Part shown: positions 47,514 to 58,779 of the stretch, in pieces | How positions within the stretch are numbered: position 1 is the stretch's first letter | Layout: every line of letters starts with the position of its first letter | Origin: Lasiosphaeris hirsuta | Lineage: Eukaryota > Ascomycota > Sordariomycetes > Sordariales > Lasiosphaeriaceae | Assembly: GCA_030549175.1 (NCBI GenBank) | Contig: JAUKUA010000008.1 | Location: 124,001-188,000 of the forward strand | Direction of reading: 5' to 3' | DNA length: 64,000 nucleotides | Translations under genes and position numbers: made by a program | Notes under the pieces: model-generated | Told to the model about the DNA's origin: nothing | Seen by the model: the letters and a program-made list of their open reading frames with translations, nothing else | The model's database searches: none

Positions 47514-50500
47514 ATGACGGCGGCGTGCGACGTGGGAAATGCCTCGTTTCTAACTCACTACATCAACTTCGACAATCATGACAGCCAGCATACCCCTGCC
47601 CAGGCACTCGCCAAAAAGCTTACCATCATCGCTGCGTCAGCGGTCTGCCTTCTCTCTTACGAAGAGGCTGATCCAACTAAATTTTTCCACGAACATCATC
47701 AATTCAACTTCGTCAGAAACCATGATATTGTGTCCGCCGTCTGGTCGAACCCTACAACACCCAACCTCCATGAACGAGCACCACCGCTACTCGCATGGTC
47801 TGCTCGTCTCCAGACTTTGTTTGTGGGATTCCGAGGCACGATAGATCAGCAGGATGCGAGGGTGAATCTGGACATTCGTGCGCTGGCGGATCCACATCTA
47901 GGATCTCGCTTCCATGCTGGTTTTCACGAACTTGCCGTTAAGTTTCAGCCGCTGATCCAAGCCCTGGCAAAGGGTCACAGAGTTGTGGTTTGTGGGCATA
48001 GCCTTGGGTAGGTATTGGTGGTCCCTCCTAGATGATTTACCGTCAGAGCTTTGTCCCGGAATGCTGATATAATATCTACCTGACCTAGTGGTGCGATTGC
48101 AAGCATCTTGGCCTATACGGTTCTCGCGCACAGTGGTCAGGACTCTCCCAATACCTGGGATGGCGCCGTTACAGGATTTTCAGCAATATCGTTTGGTGCG
48201 CCATCTACTGTCCTGGTTGAGGATGCTCAGACGACGGCAGCCTTCCAGCAGCGCTTCACCAAGAACATCCATCATATCATCAACCCCAAAGACATGGTGC
48301 CCTTCTTGATAAATGAGGCCACCCGAAGGGGCGAGTCGGTATTGAGACACGGCGTTGACCTGGTCAAGTCGATGCTACCCGAGCTGGGACCCGAGCTGGG
48401 ACCCGAGCTGGGCTTCTATTTCGACTTCGCCAGATATGTCCTCGCCTCTCTCAACGACGGGCTTAGCGACCATGGCCATCGCATGTTCGCCCATTTCGGG
48501 TGCATATATCTCGTTAAGCCTGACGAGCCCGGTTCGACAAGTTATCTCTGCGTTACCTCGGAACACCAAATCCCTCCGCCCCCGCGGCTATGTGCGGAGA
48601 GCCTGCGCCGCTTCCACACCATGACGCATTACAGCTTCTGCGTTCGTGGAGACCTGAATGAACTACATAATCTGCTCGGTGCTATGCCTCTGGGGACTCT
48701 CCTCTCCCCCGAGGAGTTTGTGGAAATCTGTCTTCCCTTGCCCCAGGCCGTGACGGCCTGCACCGGTATCATCTACGACACGAGGATCACAGTTTCCGCT
48801 ACCATTTCTTCCTCTCTTGCCCGATATCTCGTGATTGGAGCCAGCTCGGGACAGGACAGCATTCCGAGCCTCAAAGCAGCGTTCCATAATCTCGAGTTCG
48901 ACGCAGGGTCCAAAATAGGTCAGGTATGTAATGAGCCATCTCAATCGGCCCAGGCCGTTTATTATGTCCCCTCTCCACCCCATAGCGGTTAACGCTTCAT
49001 TTAGGTGACATTGAGGATAACGCACCATATGGGGCAAGCAGAGAGCGCAAACGATTTTGCCGCCAGGGCCTCCTCGATGCAGAGGGAGCTGTACATTTAT
49101 GATCGGTTTAGCCGGAAGATACGACTCCCCGTTCAATCCATGCGCCATGTCTCTTTCACGGACATCAGTGCCCCCCCAACCTTCGAGGCTATTCGGCTCG
49201 CCATGATTGCTGCCTTAGCTGACCAGACCTCTTGGGCTCAAACTCTCATGCTAAGCAACGACAAGCCGTGCGACCAGAGACGTCAGGAGGCGGCGGAGCT
49301 CACCGACACTTCGGGACACATCGCCTATACGATTGACGACCTTGTCTGCTCGGCAAGCCCTCATCTTGTCGCATGCAACCTGGAACTCGCGTGCTCGCAT
49401 CTTAACAGCCTGTGGGCTCCGTCGTTCCGGGACAAGCCACAGGGAGGAGATGTACGAAGAATGCCTGGATCATTCCCTGAGCCAGACGAAAAGGGTAAGT
49501 GCTCCGCAAGTGAAGAGAAATACGACATTACGGGAGTGCCATCTAAATGCCCAAGAACCTTGAAGGAAAAGGTAGCAACGATGCTGGGTTATTTCAACCA
49601 GAATGAGATTGGCAATGGATACCACGATGACTGGGAGAAAGCGGCACACCCACGACTAAAAAGCGTTCATCCAGAACTCCCATCATTTGCTGATGCTCTG
49701 CGCGCCTTTGGGAAGAACCTTTTCGATCGACCCAAAGATCAAAAAATCAGGATCGAAACAGCAGTGAACCAGATGGGAGACATGCTATCCGTCATGTACT
49801 TTTGTCACCTCATCATCCTCACACAGCTAGACGCCCCGGTGGACTGGTTCTTTACCTTGACGAAACAAAAAAAGGGTTGGCATCCCGTCGCATCATCTGC
49901 CTTGGCGGTGGCCGGCGTTGCCTTTGGTGCCCTGAGCGTCAATCCTATCATAATCGCGTTGGCCAGTGCGGCAGCCATGTCAGGGCTTAGCATTACAGTC
50001 TACAACCTTTTCATGTGGCTGACAAGCACCGCACTCCGCGCGGGGGAGTATCAGGCCAACTTCGACGCAAAGTTGAGACTAAGCCTCGATGTTCTCCGGG
50101 TTCCCGCGGACCATCGTTCGCGTCAAGGTCAGATACAGGAGGGATGCATCGCAAAGCTTATAGAGTTCAGTTCAGACACTAATGACATGGATGGTCTGAG
50201 AAAGAGGCTGGATAATGATCTTCGGGGGGTTTGCATGCTGACCGGTGTCAAAGAAGAGGTCTCCATACGGCCAAAACATTGGTGGGCCAACTGGCTGCAA
50301 ATGGTAGCCAAGGTGGCGCGCCTCCGAGGGATCTTGTCAAATCGGGTTCGCATTGGGGTGGAGGGACTCACCGAAGCCGGCAAGAGCACGCTTGTCACCA
50401 CGCTCTCCGGCGCGCCAGATCATGTCTTCCAGCCTGGATCCCGCCTCGACTGCCGGACCATCGACATTCAGTCGTACGCGCCTCAAGAGCTCATCGCCAC

Positions 50501-51158
50501 CTTCCTTGACTGCCCCGGATCCGACGACCTTGACTTTCGCGTCGCTGAAACGAGCCGGCTTTTCCGCGACATGTTCGACATCATCCTGTTCGTCGTGCCG
50601 TGCGGTGACCAACGATCCGAGCGCAGGGATCGGTACCTTGAAGAGGTGGCTACATTTCTCGGGACGCGAAAGGACGCGCGGCCCGTCCGCATCTTGCTAA
50701 GCAAGGCCGACATGTTTGACTTCCACTGCCGTAAGGTAAATGAGTTCAATAAAGAGGTTACCAAGAACAAGAAAGACGTCATCAAGAAGATAACGGAACT
50801 AGGGTCCCTTGGCAACGAGTTCACTGTTCGTTGCCGCAAGGCCGCTCAGACCCCCTTCGGAGCCGGCGTCATCATTGGGACCGAGTCGCTAGAGGATATC
50901 GTGCAGCCTTACTCAACCTTTGCACAGATGAACTACGATCGCGATAGGGCCTTGTCTGCCTGCAGCCACGATGAGAAGCCAATGATCCAGGAGGAAGCTA
51001 AGCTACTACACCTACACGACTTGGCCGAGCAGGATCTGATGTGGGACGTGGAGTCATTGCGCCACTGGCTGCGAACCATTGCCGCCAAAACCGTACCACA
51101 GTCTCAGAGACGCCGTTTTACACCTCCCCCGGAGGTTCTCCACAGACAAGCGCATTGA
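47514..51158 (+). CDS. Class 3 lipase fused to a P-loop GTPase, 1160 residues, three exons
   Basis: Exons are 47514-48007, 48089-48923 and 49005-51158; the two introns are 81 bases each (donors GTAGGT and GTATGT, acceptors CCTAG and TTTAG). Phases agree and the frame is open to TGA. The N-terminal half is an alpha/beta-hydrolase of the fungal lipase class 3 type: nucleophile elbow GHSLGG with Ser163 (the elbow is split by intron 1), probable Asp233 in NPKDMVPFL and His300 in FAHFG. There is no signal peptide, so it is likely intracellular. A hydrophobic stretch lies at about residues 737-785. The GTPase domain follows: Walker A GLTEAGKS (897-904), G3 DCPG (945-948), G4 SKAD (1009-1012). This may be a membrane-active lipase controlled by a GTPase switch; that role is inference. 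Base use is normal and there is no RIP damage. Confidence 0.85.
48008..48088 (+). other. Intron 1, splitting the lipase nucleophile elbow
   Basis: Donor GTAGGT, acceptor ACCTAG, phase 2. Its removal restores the GG of GHSLGG exactly, which supports both borders. Confidence 0.8.
48377..48412 (+). repeat. Three tandem 12-bp units in the lipase domain
   Basis: ACCCGAGCTGGG is repeated three times without change, giving PELG three times (residues about 262-273) between the catalytic Asp and His. An in-frame minisatellite that can change length without breaking the frame. Confidence 0.85.
48924..49004 (+). other. Intron 2 of the lipase-GTPase gene
   Basis: Donor GTATGT after CAG, acceptor TTTAG, phase 0, 81 bases. 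It joins the lipase half to the GTPase half in frame. Confidence 0.8.
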
Positions 51159-52351
51159 CGTTATACTTCTTTGACTCCAGCTTATTCTTCGGGATGTCAG
51201 ATACGTTCATGGTACTTCGTCTACCCGCACCCGCACTATGGTTGATTTCCTTACGATACCTAAGTACACGGAAACTGGCGCTACAATATGAGTGGCCAGC
51301 CGTTGGGTTTAGCTACTGTTGGTGGCCACGGTTTATATACCGACTGTCGACACTGTTACGGGATACTGGACGAGGGGGGCTAAGCCCAATCAGGGGGGTG
51401 GGCTGTTTTTAGAGAGCAGATCTCCAAGCCACAGGCATGCATCCTTCTTCTTCCTCTTTTCTTTTTATTCAGCTTTAGATCTTCATATTATGGTATGGCA
51501 ATACAGTAACCTTGCCTCTGCAACCTATCTCCAGTCGTGACAGACACCACTACTTAATACCCCCGGCTGGACTTAGCTCCAGCTTAGTTCCATGAACTTA
51601 GGTCTAGTCAAGCACTTTTGAAGGCTTTTCAGGAGGCTATAGCCAGCTTACACACGAAAGGGGCCTGTAAACTAAGAAGTAGCCTACCATTGGAAGTGGA
51701 GAGCAATCATAGGGAGGCGAAGTGATAAGATGGCCTAGGCAGTAGACCTTATCCCAGCTTCCATTTAAGTACTGGCTTAAGAGAGGGGCGGAGATTAGCG
51801 TGTTTCTCACAGAAGAAGACGCGCTCGTTTCCTTGTTCAGAAGCCCTGCCTACCCTCCTCACCCAAGGTTAGTAACTTCCCTACTACTAAAATAATAGGC
51901 ACCGTTGTAAGCGCTGAATATTAGGCAGCCGTGGCTTCCCTTAAGCAGTTCTTTGCCGAAAATCCCGGGCTCATGCACCAGTGAACAACCAGGGTTGACG
52001 GCATAGACAGCTACGGCATAGCTATACAAGTTGGTGACCCGGCATTTACTACTTAGCTTTGATACAGATCTCTTACTGATAACTATATGCGCACCGTTGT
52101 CTCTAGGCTAGAATATGTGCTTGCAGTCTTTAACTCACCGGTTTCTCACAACCTCTTTACGGGTTGGAATAAATATCCGGAACTGCTCCCTTTCGTATAG
52201 CTCTTAGTATAAAGTTAGTTGATTCCGTCTCCGAAGAATTATCTATAGAAGGACGTCCCTTCCAGTATATAAGATACTCCACCATGATATAACGTACTTA
52301 ATTATCTAGGAGTTCCACTCTTGAATAGTTCTCTCTATATTACAAATAGCT
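51159..52351. other. 3' flank and partly RIP-mutated transition zone
   Basis: No gene is supported. From about 51,550 onward TpA becomes more frequent and stops accumulate, but the sequence remains of intermediate composition, as if lightly mutated. No element ends or domains were recognised. Confidence 0.35.
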
Positions 52352-52353
52352 TA

Positions 52354-54200
52354 ACGTGAATCACAAGCGAGTGGTCAATCTAAGCGAGTGGTCAGTATCA
52401 CCACTCTAATTGAACTGTCGTACAACATACCAACACCATAAAAGAACCAAAAATGCCAGCCAAACGAAATGAAGTACAGGTGCAACTTGCCCTTTAAGCT
52501 ATGGAACGTGATAAGAACCTTAATCCCTACGTAGCTACAGAACGTTATTTAGTATCTCGTACGATGCTTCTACGACGACAAAAGGGAATTCGCCCTCGAG
52601 TAGATACCATTGCTAACTCTCGGAATCTCGACTCCCTTGAAGAGTAGGTCATCGTGTGAAGGGTTCTTGACCTGTACGAGTAAGGATTTTTGCTAGGATA
52701 CAATATGTTAGAAGATATGGCTAACTTACTACGTGTGACACGTAACGTGTCATACGTTAGAAAACACTAGGCTTCGAACTTTGTACGATGACAACTAGAG
52801 CTCCGAATATGTTAGACGTGTCTATACAACTACCAGAGAACTAAATGTGAAGATCCGGAGATAATTAGCGTGTGGTTTGACCTTATTCGTAATATAATTA
52901 CAAAACATAGGATCGTTAAGTTAGATATCTAGAACTTTAACGAGATTAGATTTATAATAAGTTAGATCTTACTAACGTTAGTTATTACCTCGTCCGAAGG
53001 CTATGGGAAGGTTAAGAAGATCTAACTTAATAATTAAGAATAGGTTACTATGATCTAGGCTGTATAGTCGGATAGTAATATTATCTCTCTATATGTAGTA
53101 GTTATAGGTAAAATCTACCTCAAAAGTTAATATTGTGATAGCTCTTTTTTATCTAATTAAACTATTAATCTTTTAGAAACTAATTAAATAAACAACTAAA
53201 TTAAATACTTTAACTAATACTTCTACTATCGTATGATAGGTAGAAAGTAACTTCTAATCTTTAATAGGTATGAGAGCTACTAATTAGCTAAATTTAAAGA
53301 TTACTATAAAGAAAATAATATCATTACACTTTATATACCTTTGTACTTATCTTATCTACTTTAGCCACTTAATATTAGATATTTTAATATGTTAAAGTGA
53401 TTATACGGTAAAGAAATCAAGAAGTTAATACGTAATTATATTTACTATGTTACTAAGCTCAACTTCTGTCTTACCTTTCATAATACATTTTAAGTAACAT
53501 TTAAATTTAAGAACGTTTAAGGAGGCTTCTAAGGTATAAGTCTTATCTCATTTAACCTAGAGAAAATAATTTCTTAGCTAGATATTAAGCCTTATATATT
53601 AATATTTACTAGCCTTCCCGAGGCCTCGTACGGCAGTTAGGTCTTTAAGACGCCACAAAATTTTACCGAAGCCTCTTTATAGTCAATACATATCAAGGAT
53701 TATATTACTAGGTATCAAGGTAACTTACTAACCCTAATTCTCGAGGTCTTTGACCAAATTATAAAAGGTACAACAAAGGTTATATACGAGATGGTATTAA
53801 TGAAGGCTTGTATACGAGAGCTTAAGGAGGTAAATGTAGCCTTAAGCAAACGCCGGAGGGTTAAGAAAAGTCATATCCGGGCAGGGGGACTATTAACTAT
53901 ATAGGATATAAGCGATATTCTAACAGAAAGGGATGTATACGCCCGGCTAAAGAAGGAAAAGCGGTCGGGAGATAGTCGTATAAGGAGTAACGTAGTAGGT
54001 TTACGGTACTGTAGTAACTACGGCAAAACAAGACATAACTCTCATACGTGCTAGAAGGATACGAAAATGGATGAGGAATCGGATTTTAAGTAATTTTCAT
54101 TGATTGTTTCTTTTGTGGTGTTAGTATGTCATACAACAGTTTAATTGAGGTAGTAATACTAACTACTCGCTTAGATTAACCGCTCACTTATAATTCACGT
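52354..54200 (+). mobile_element. Fot1/pogo DNA transposon, copy 2 (divergent ends)
   Basis: A 1847-bp element flanked by TA (52352-52353 and 54201-54202). The ends are inverted repeats beginning ACGTGAATCACAAGCGAG at the left and ACGTGAATTATAAGTGAG at the right. Two subterminal copies of AAGCGAGTGGTCA lie at the left and two related copies at the right. The terminal sequence differs from the other two pogo copies, so it is a separate subfamily. Confidence 0.8.
52453..54093 (+). pseudogene. Fot1/pogo transposase of copy 2, RIP-damaged
   Basis: From ATG 52453 to TAA 54091-54093 the frame is 547 codons with no net indel, the usual length for Fot1/pogo transposases. The N-terminal region reads as a CENP-B/Tc5-like DNA-binding domain (block RPRVDTIANSRNLDSLEE). 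The C-terminus has a knuckle-like block (CSNYGKTRHNSHTC), where one Cys appears changed to Tyr and Gly to Arg. Roughly two dozen stops, mostly at Trp/Gln/Arg positions, inactivate it. Confidence 0.75.
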
Positions 54201-54202
54201 TA

Positions 54203-54727
54203 TATTGAACGTAATAACCAAGTTAACATTTATATTGCTTTATTTATCATATATATCATCATTATTTTTAAGAAAACCTTTTCACTTTATTAAGTATAAA
54301 ACTTTTCTTCTTAACTTTCAATTAGTAAGTCATTCCTTAACCTCTCAAATATTTATAAAGTAACATTAAGTTAATGGTAAAATAACTTCATAAACTAGTA
54401 ATAAATAAACTTTAATTATAATGTCACTACCATTAAACCTTATGCCTCTAGGTGTTATAAAGATTAGGTTTCCCATAGTATATTAACATTTTAAAGATAA
54501 GTCGTTATCAAACCGTTAGCCTTAAGAAGTAAATTAAATTATAATTACACCTTTGAAATTTTTTTCACATTAGTTATAACATTACTCAATAGTGCTTTTT
54601 ATTTTATTTTACTAAATAGGTTATATAAACAGATATAAAGTTCTTTAAAACATAGAGTTATAAGTATTAACGTTAGGATTATATTTAACATAGTTAACAT
54701 AATATTTAATTAAAAATGCTATAGTTG
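54203..54727. other. AT-rich spacer, nothing recognised
   Basis: Short frames only. No element end or domain was recognised on either strand. Confidence 0.35.
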
Positions 54728-54950
54728 AAAGGTCCGCATTGGTAAGCGTTATATTAATGGTCTTTCACAAAAACACTGACATGACATATTATAATAGTAG
54801 TGTAAATAATTATACAAAATGGCCCGTTAGTAATCAGTCTGGAGGGCACGCTGCTATTATATAGCAACGTATCCCTTGTACTTAATTAAGTGTATGGACT
54901 ACGTATAACGGACTAACCTATTTAAGCTATCTATATTTTTCTACGTAACA
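54728..54950 (-). repeat. 223-bp repeat, left member of an inverted pair
   Basis: It matches the reverse complement of 57215-57438 along its whole length with mostly C/T and G/A differences. It contains a decayed hairpin (about 54,850-54,872) at the position of the strong hairpin in the partner. Boundaries are where the similarity stops. Confidence 0.65.
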
Positions 54951-55612
54951 TGTACCCGGGGTAAGAGAAAAAAAGAAAAAGAACGTCCTCGCCATCATCC
55001 CCCATTCTCTTAAACTATGAGAAAAATATTAATTACTCCTAGCCCTTTTGTATACCATTGCCATATTAAGATTACCCCATACTCTACACTCATACCCTTC
55101 TGGTCCATAGTATTGAAGAGTGTCTTTTACTTACTTGTCTTAGGAGGCAACTTCTTAACAGTAGGCTTCTTATGACTAATACCCTTAGTAAGGGTCTCTT
55201 AAGTAGAAGGAAAGGCTACTGACTTATTACGTGTACCAACCTTAGGAGCGTCAATGCCAATTAGATTAGTAAGGATACCGTACTTATTTTACTTCTTAGG
55301 TAAAGTACCTATAGTTATAATTTCACTTTAGGTATCTTTAATAGGGTACTTACGTGAGTTACTAAGGGTCATAACAAATATAAGGATATTGAAATGAGTA
55401 GTCGAGGTAGCTATAAGTTACGTAGCTAATAGTTACTTAACAGCCTTATTAAGCTTTGTTAGGTTCTTCTAAAGATCTTAGACTTAGTTATTAAGTACTT
55501 TAGTCTTCGGGCTAACTTTGTTTATATAACCTGTTAAAGCGTTAATTTACTCCTTAGTAATATACTTATCGAGGTTATCTATTATCATTCTCTTTATAAC
55601 TTAGAAAGTTTT
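54951..55612 (-). other. AT-rich segment with a long antisense coding-like frame
   Basis: On the minus strand, about 55,610 to 54,990, one frame has few stops and reads a Lys/Thr-rich protein-like sequence ending in a KKPTVKKLPPKTSK-type basic stretch. No family is recognised. It may be part of an older element bounded by the inverted repeats or lie beneath the family-C insertion. Confidence 0.3.
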
Positions 55613-56749
55613 TGTCACACTAGTGAACTCACCTAGGGTCGACAGGGGGGATCCCCCCCTTGACCCTGGGTCTACCGTGAGAGCTACAACGGTAGCTACA
55701 TTGTGGCTTAACCTACGGACACGTACACACACACCACAATCAAAGCGTGACTAGGAACCCTCTAGTTTACACGTAGGTCGTTAGGTCCTCAGCTTAGGCC
55801 GGGATTCTAGATACCAATTACAAGTTGAGCCAGCTTACCATAAGGGCCTAGCTTATAAGCTACAGCGTTACTAAACCCTGGGTTTAACGTAAATAGCTAT
55901 ACAACCTTAGTATCGTAGTTGGAGGCTACATTAGCTAACTAGAAAACCCATATGGTATTTCAACAGGACCTTCTAGAATACGGCCTCCTAGCTATTGCAA
56001 CGGTTCCAGTAGACAACCTAAGCCCCGACGTTCTCTAGAGTCTAGCCTAGTGGTAACAAGTGACTATAACTAAGCTTAAGGAGTCATGAAGGGAACCGTC
56101 AATATTTGATGTAAGTACTAAGGACATGAAAGAACCTCCGTAGTTATAGTTATTATACTATTGGGATTAAGTACTGATACTATCCGTAGACTACCAAAGG
56201 AGAGGTTAGTAATACTTGGTGAGAACATTGATTCATAGAACGTGAGAGACAGGCGGCTAAGGTACTAGGCTGGCGAAGCGGCTAAGGAAGAATCTTCATA
56301 TAGTTTAGTACCTTTATATATCATACATAGCCTCTATAAAAGAGACAAGGGCCTTACAACGGATCCTTGAGAGGAAAAAGCTTCCCAATCCTTTTTAGAA
56401 ACAAACTTAAAAAGATTATCAATTAAACTTCAGTAAAGCTAGGAGGTAATATAACCTTATAAACCTTTCTATTTCTTATTAACTTATAACTGTGAAATAT
56501 CGTCTGCCATCTTTCTTATAATCGTTCCATTTTCTTATATCTACCTTCTTTCTTATAACTATAAGGACTTTAGGTTATAAAGATTATTTCCCTTACTTCG
56601 TATAAAAGTTCTAAGTTAGACTAATACTATTACTAGCTTAAAGTAGATATTTAAGTTAATCTAGATTATAACTTTATAATTTAATTATACTGAAGGTAAT
56701 ATACTTTGTACTTACTATATCTCTATCCCTATGACTACCATATATTATA
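55613..56749 (+). repeat. 5' LTR of gypsy family C copy 2
   Basis: A 1137-bp LTR beginning TGTCACACTAGTGAA and ending TATATTATA (TATGTCACA after RIP). The first 15 bases are close to those of family A. Near the start is a G/C hairpin (55635-55667). The outer 150 bases are little mutated. Confidence 0.7.
55635..55667. other. G/C-rich inverted repeat near the LTR start
   Basis: AGGGTCGACAGGGGGG is followed by ATC and CCCCCCTTGACCCT, giving arms of about 14 bases with one or two mismatches. It could form a stable hairpin in the LTR transcript or DNA. Confidence 0.6.
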
Positions 56750-57214
56750 AATAATCTTTTTTTTTAGTTTTAAATAAACATTTCTATAACAATAATAACT
56801 TTACTTCCCTCAGGCTCTTACGCCGTAACAATCCATAGAAGGGAAGCTAAAGTAACTACTAGAACTGAACTTATAATCTAGGAACCTCCCGAAATGACGG
56901 TCGTAACTATTAAAAAATATGTATTACTTCCTTTTACATCATAAGTTATCCTTAACCTATTAAGATAACTTATGGAAGTATATTAGCTAGTAGTAAATAC
57001 TTATTAGAAGCTTTATTCTTACATTCTTAATATGAAAGATAACAAGAAACAATTCGATACCTTAGTTAATAACTTTACTACCTTGGTTTACAACTATAAA
57101 AACATAGTTGATTATGTTAAGAATAACATAGTAAGCCTCGATAATATCAAAATGGCCTTTATTATTACTTATACTAATTTTAGTATCGAAGTGAACGAAA
57201 AACTAATACAGTTC

Positions 57215-57438
57215 TGTTACGTGGAAAAATGTAGATAGCTTAGATAGGTTAGTCCGTTGTGCGCAGTCTCTACGCTCAATTGAGCACAGGAGCTACGCTG
57301 CCATATAATGGCAGCGTGCTCTCCTGACTGATTGCCAACGGGCTATCCTTTACAATTATTTTCACCACTATTACAATATATCATGTTAGTGTTTATGTGA
57401 AGGACCACTAATATAACACTCACCAAAGCGGTCCTTTT
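57215..57438 (+). repeat. 224-bp repeat with a perfect-arm hairpin, right member of the inverted pair
   Basis: It interrupts the gag-like frame of family C that starts at 57032. The core ACGCTGCCAT-ATA-ATGGCAGCGT is a 10-bp perfect palindrome with a 3-base loop, extended by CAGGAG and CTCCTG. No protein is encoded. It may be a short non-autonomous element. Confidence 0.6.
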
Positions 57439-58779
57439 GACCGTAGAAAGTTCGTTATTATCACGGCTAATTATAAAAAAGCCTTTATAATTATCTTAGC
57501 TTAAACAAAGGCGTAATAAAAGAACGTCAAAGACCTCTAATACCAAAAGTACCACTATGAATGGAAAATCAAGGTAGCTAAGAAAGTAGCTAAAGACTAC
57601 GATCTCAAACTTACTTATGTTAATAAGCTTCTACAACTCTAAAAAGAAAAGTAAACCTTTTAAAATAGGTACAATACCAATGTTAGAAATTAGTTAACCT
57701 AAGCTTAGAGGTAGCTTAACGTTCTTATGTTACTAACCTAACCTAATATACCTAAGATACCTAAAGATAAAGAACTCTTAAAATAACTTTAGGAATATTT
57801 CTATAACTTAGTTAAGGAAACTCTCTTAACTAAACCAAGGTCAATAAGGAAAATTGATATTAACGTACTTATATAAAAAGTAACATTCGGTTCTTAGAAA
57901 ACCTTATCTATAGAACCTTTATAACGATAGATATCCTCACTATCTAAAAGATTAACCTCTTCTTAATATCCTACCATTGAAAACTACGAGAAAGACCTCC
58001 TCTCTGACCGTAATCTCTAACAAGTAACTACTAAAGAAATCTTAACCTACATAAGTAAGTAAATTGAACTTATAAGAAACTTCAATATATAAATGAAAGA
58101 AGGACTAGGTAAAAGAATAAAAATCGCCATATTACTACCTTCATCAGACGATAAAAATAGTAACAGTAACAATGACAATAATACTAGAAAGCTTCATAAC
58201 CTTTCAAAAGGCCCCTTAAGCCTCTTAAGAAAACTACTAAGTTCCCTAAGACTTCTAAGGCCTTTAAGAAGCCTCTTACTCTTTTCTTTTCTTTCGAGTA
58301 ACTCTTTAGTAATCTTTACTTAAATCGTTTATAATAACTAAAAATTGATATAAGACTACATAACAATAACTTATGAATATATAACGGCGTTACGTAAAAC
58401 TAGGAAGTAACCTATAATAGTTACTATGTCTAAACTAAGAAGATATAGTAGAAAAAACAAAATAGAATTTAAAACGTAGTAATACTTTACTAAGAAATAT
58501 ATAACCTTTTACGAAAGCTTCTTTCGTTTAGACTAAATATGGATTAATTAGATCGGAACTCTTAATAAAGAAATTGCCTTAAAATAGTACCAAATGTATA
58601 GTAAGTAAATTAAAAAAACTTAACATTATTAACTTTAAGATAGTTATACTAACATTATAATAAAACGATTTTGTAACTTCGTTTAAAGAACTTATATAAA
58701 TTCTAACATATAACAAAGATATAAATAAGTATATTACTAAACTTTAAAAACTTAATTATACTATTAATATTAGTAGGTA

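Noticed and set aside
49495..49560. Possible third intron in the lipase-GTPase gene (GTAAGT at 49495)
   Set aside because: No pyrimidine tract or good branch site and acceptor follow, and the frame stays open through the region; kept as exon, though RNA data could change this.
57032..57238. 68-codon ORF as an independent gene
   Set aside because: It is the start of a gypsy C gag-like frame that runs into the 224-bp repeat; the last residues come from the repeat.
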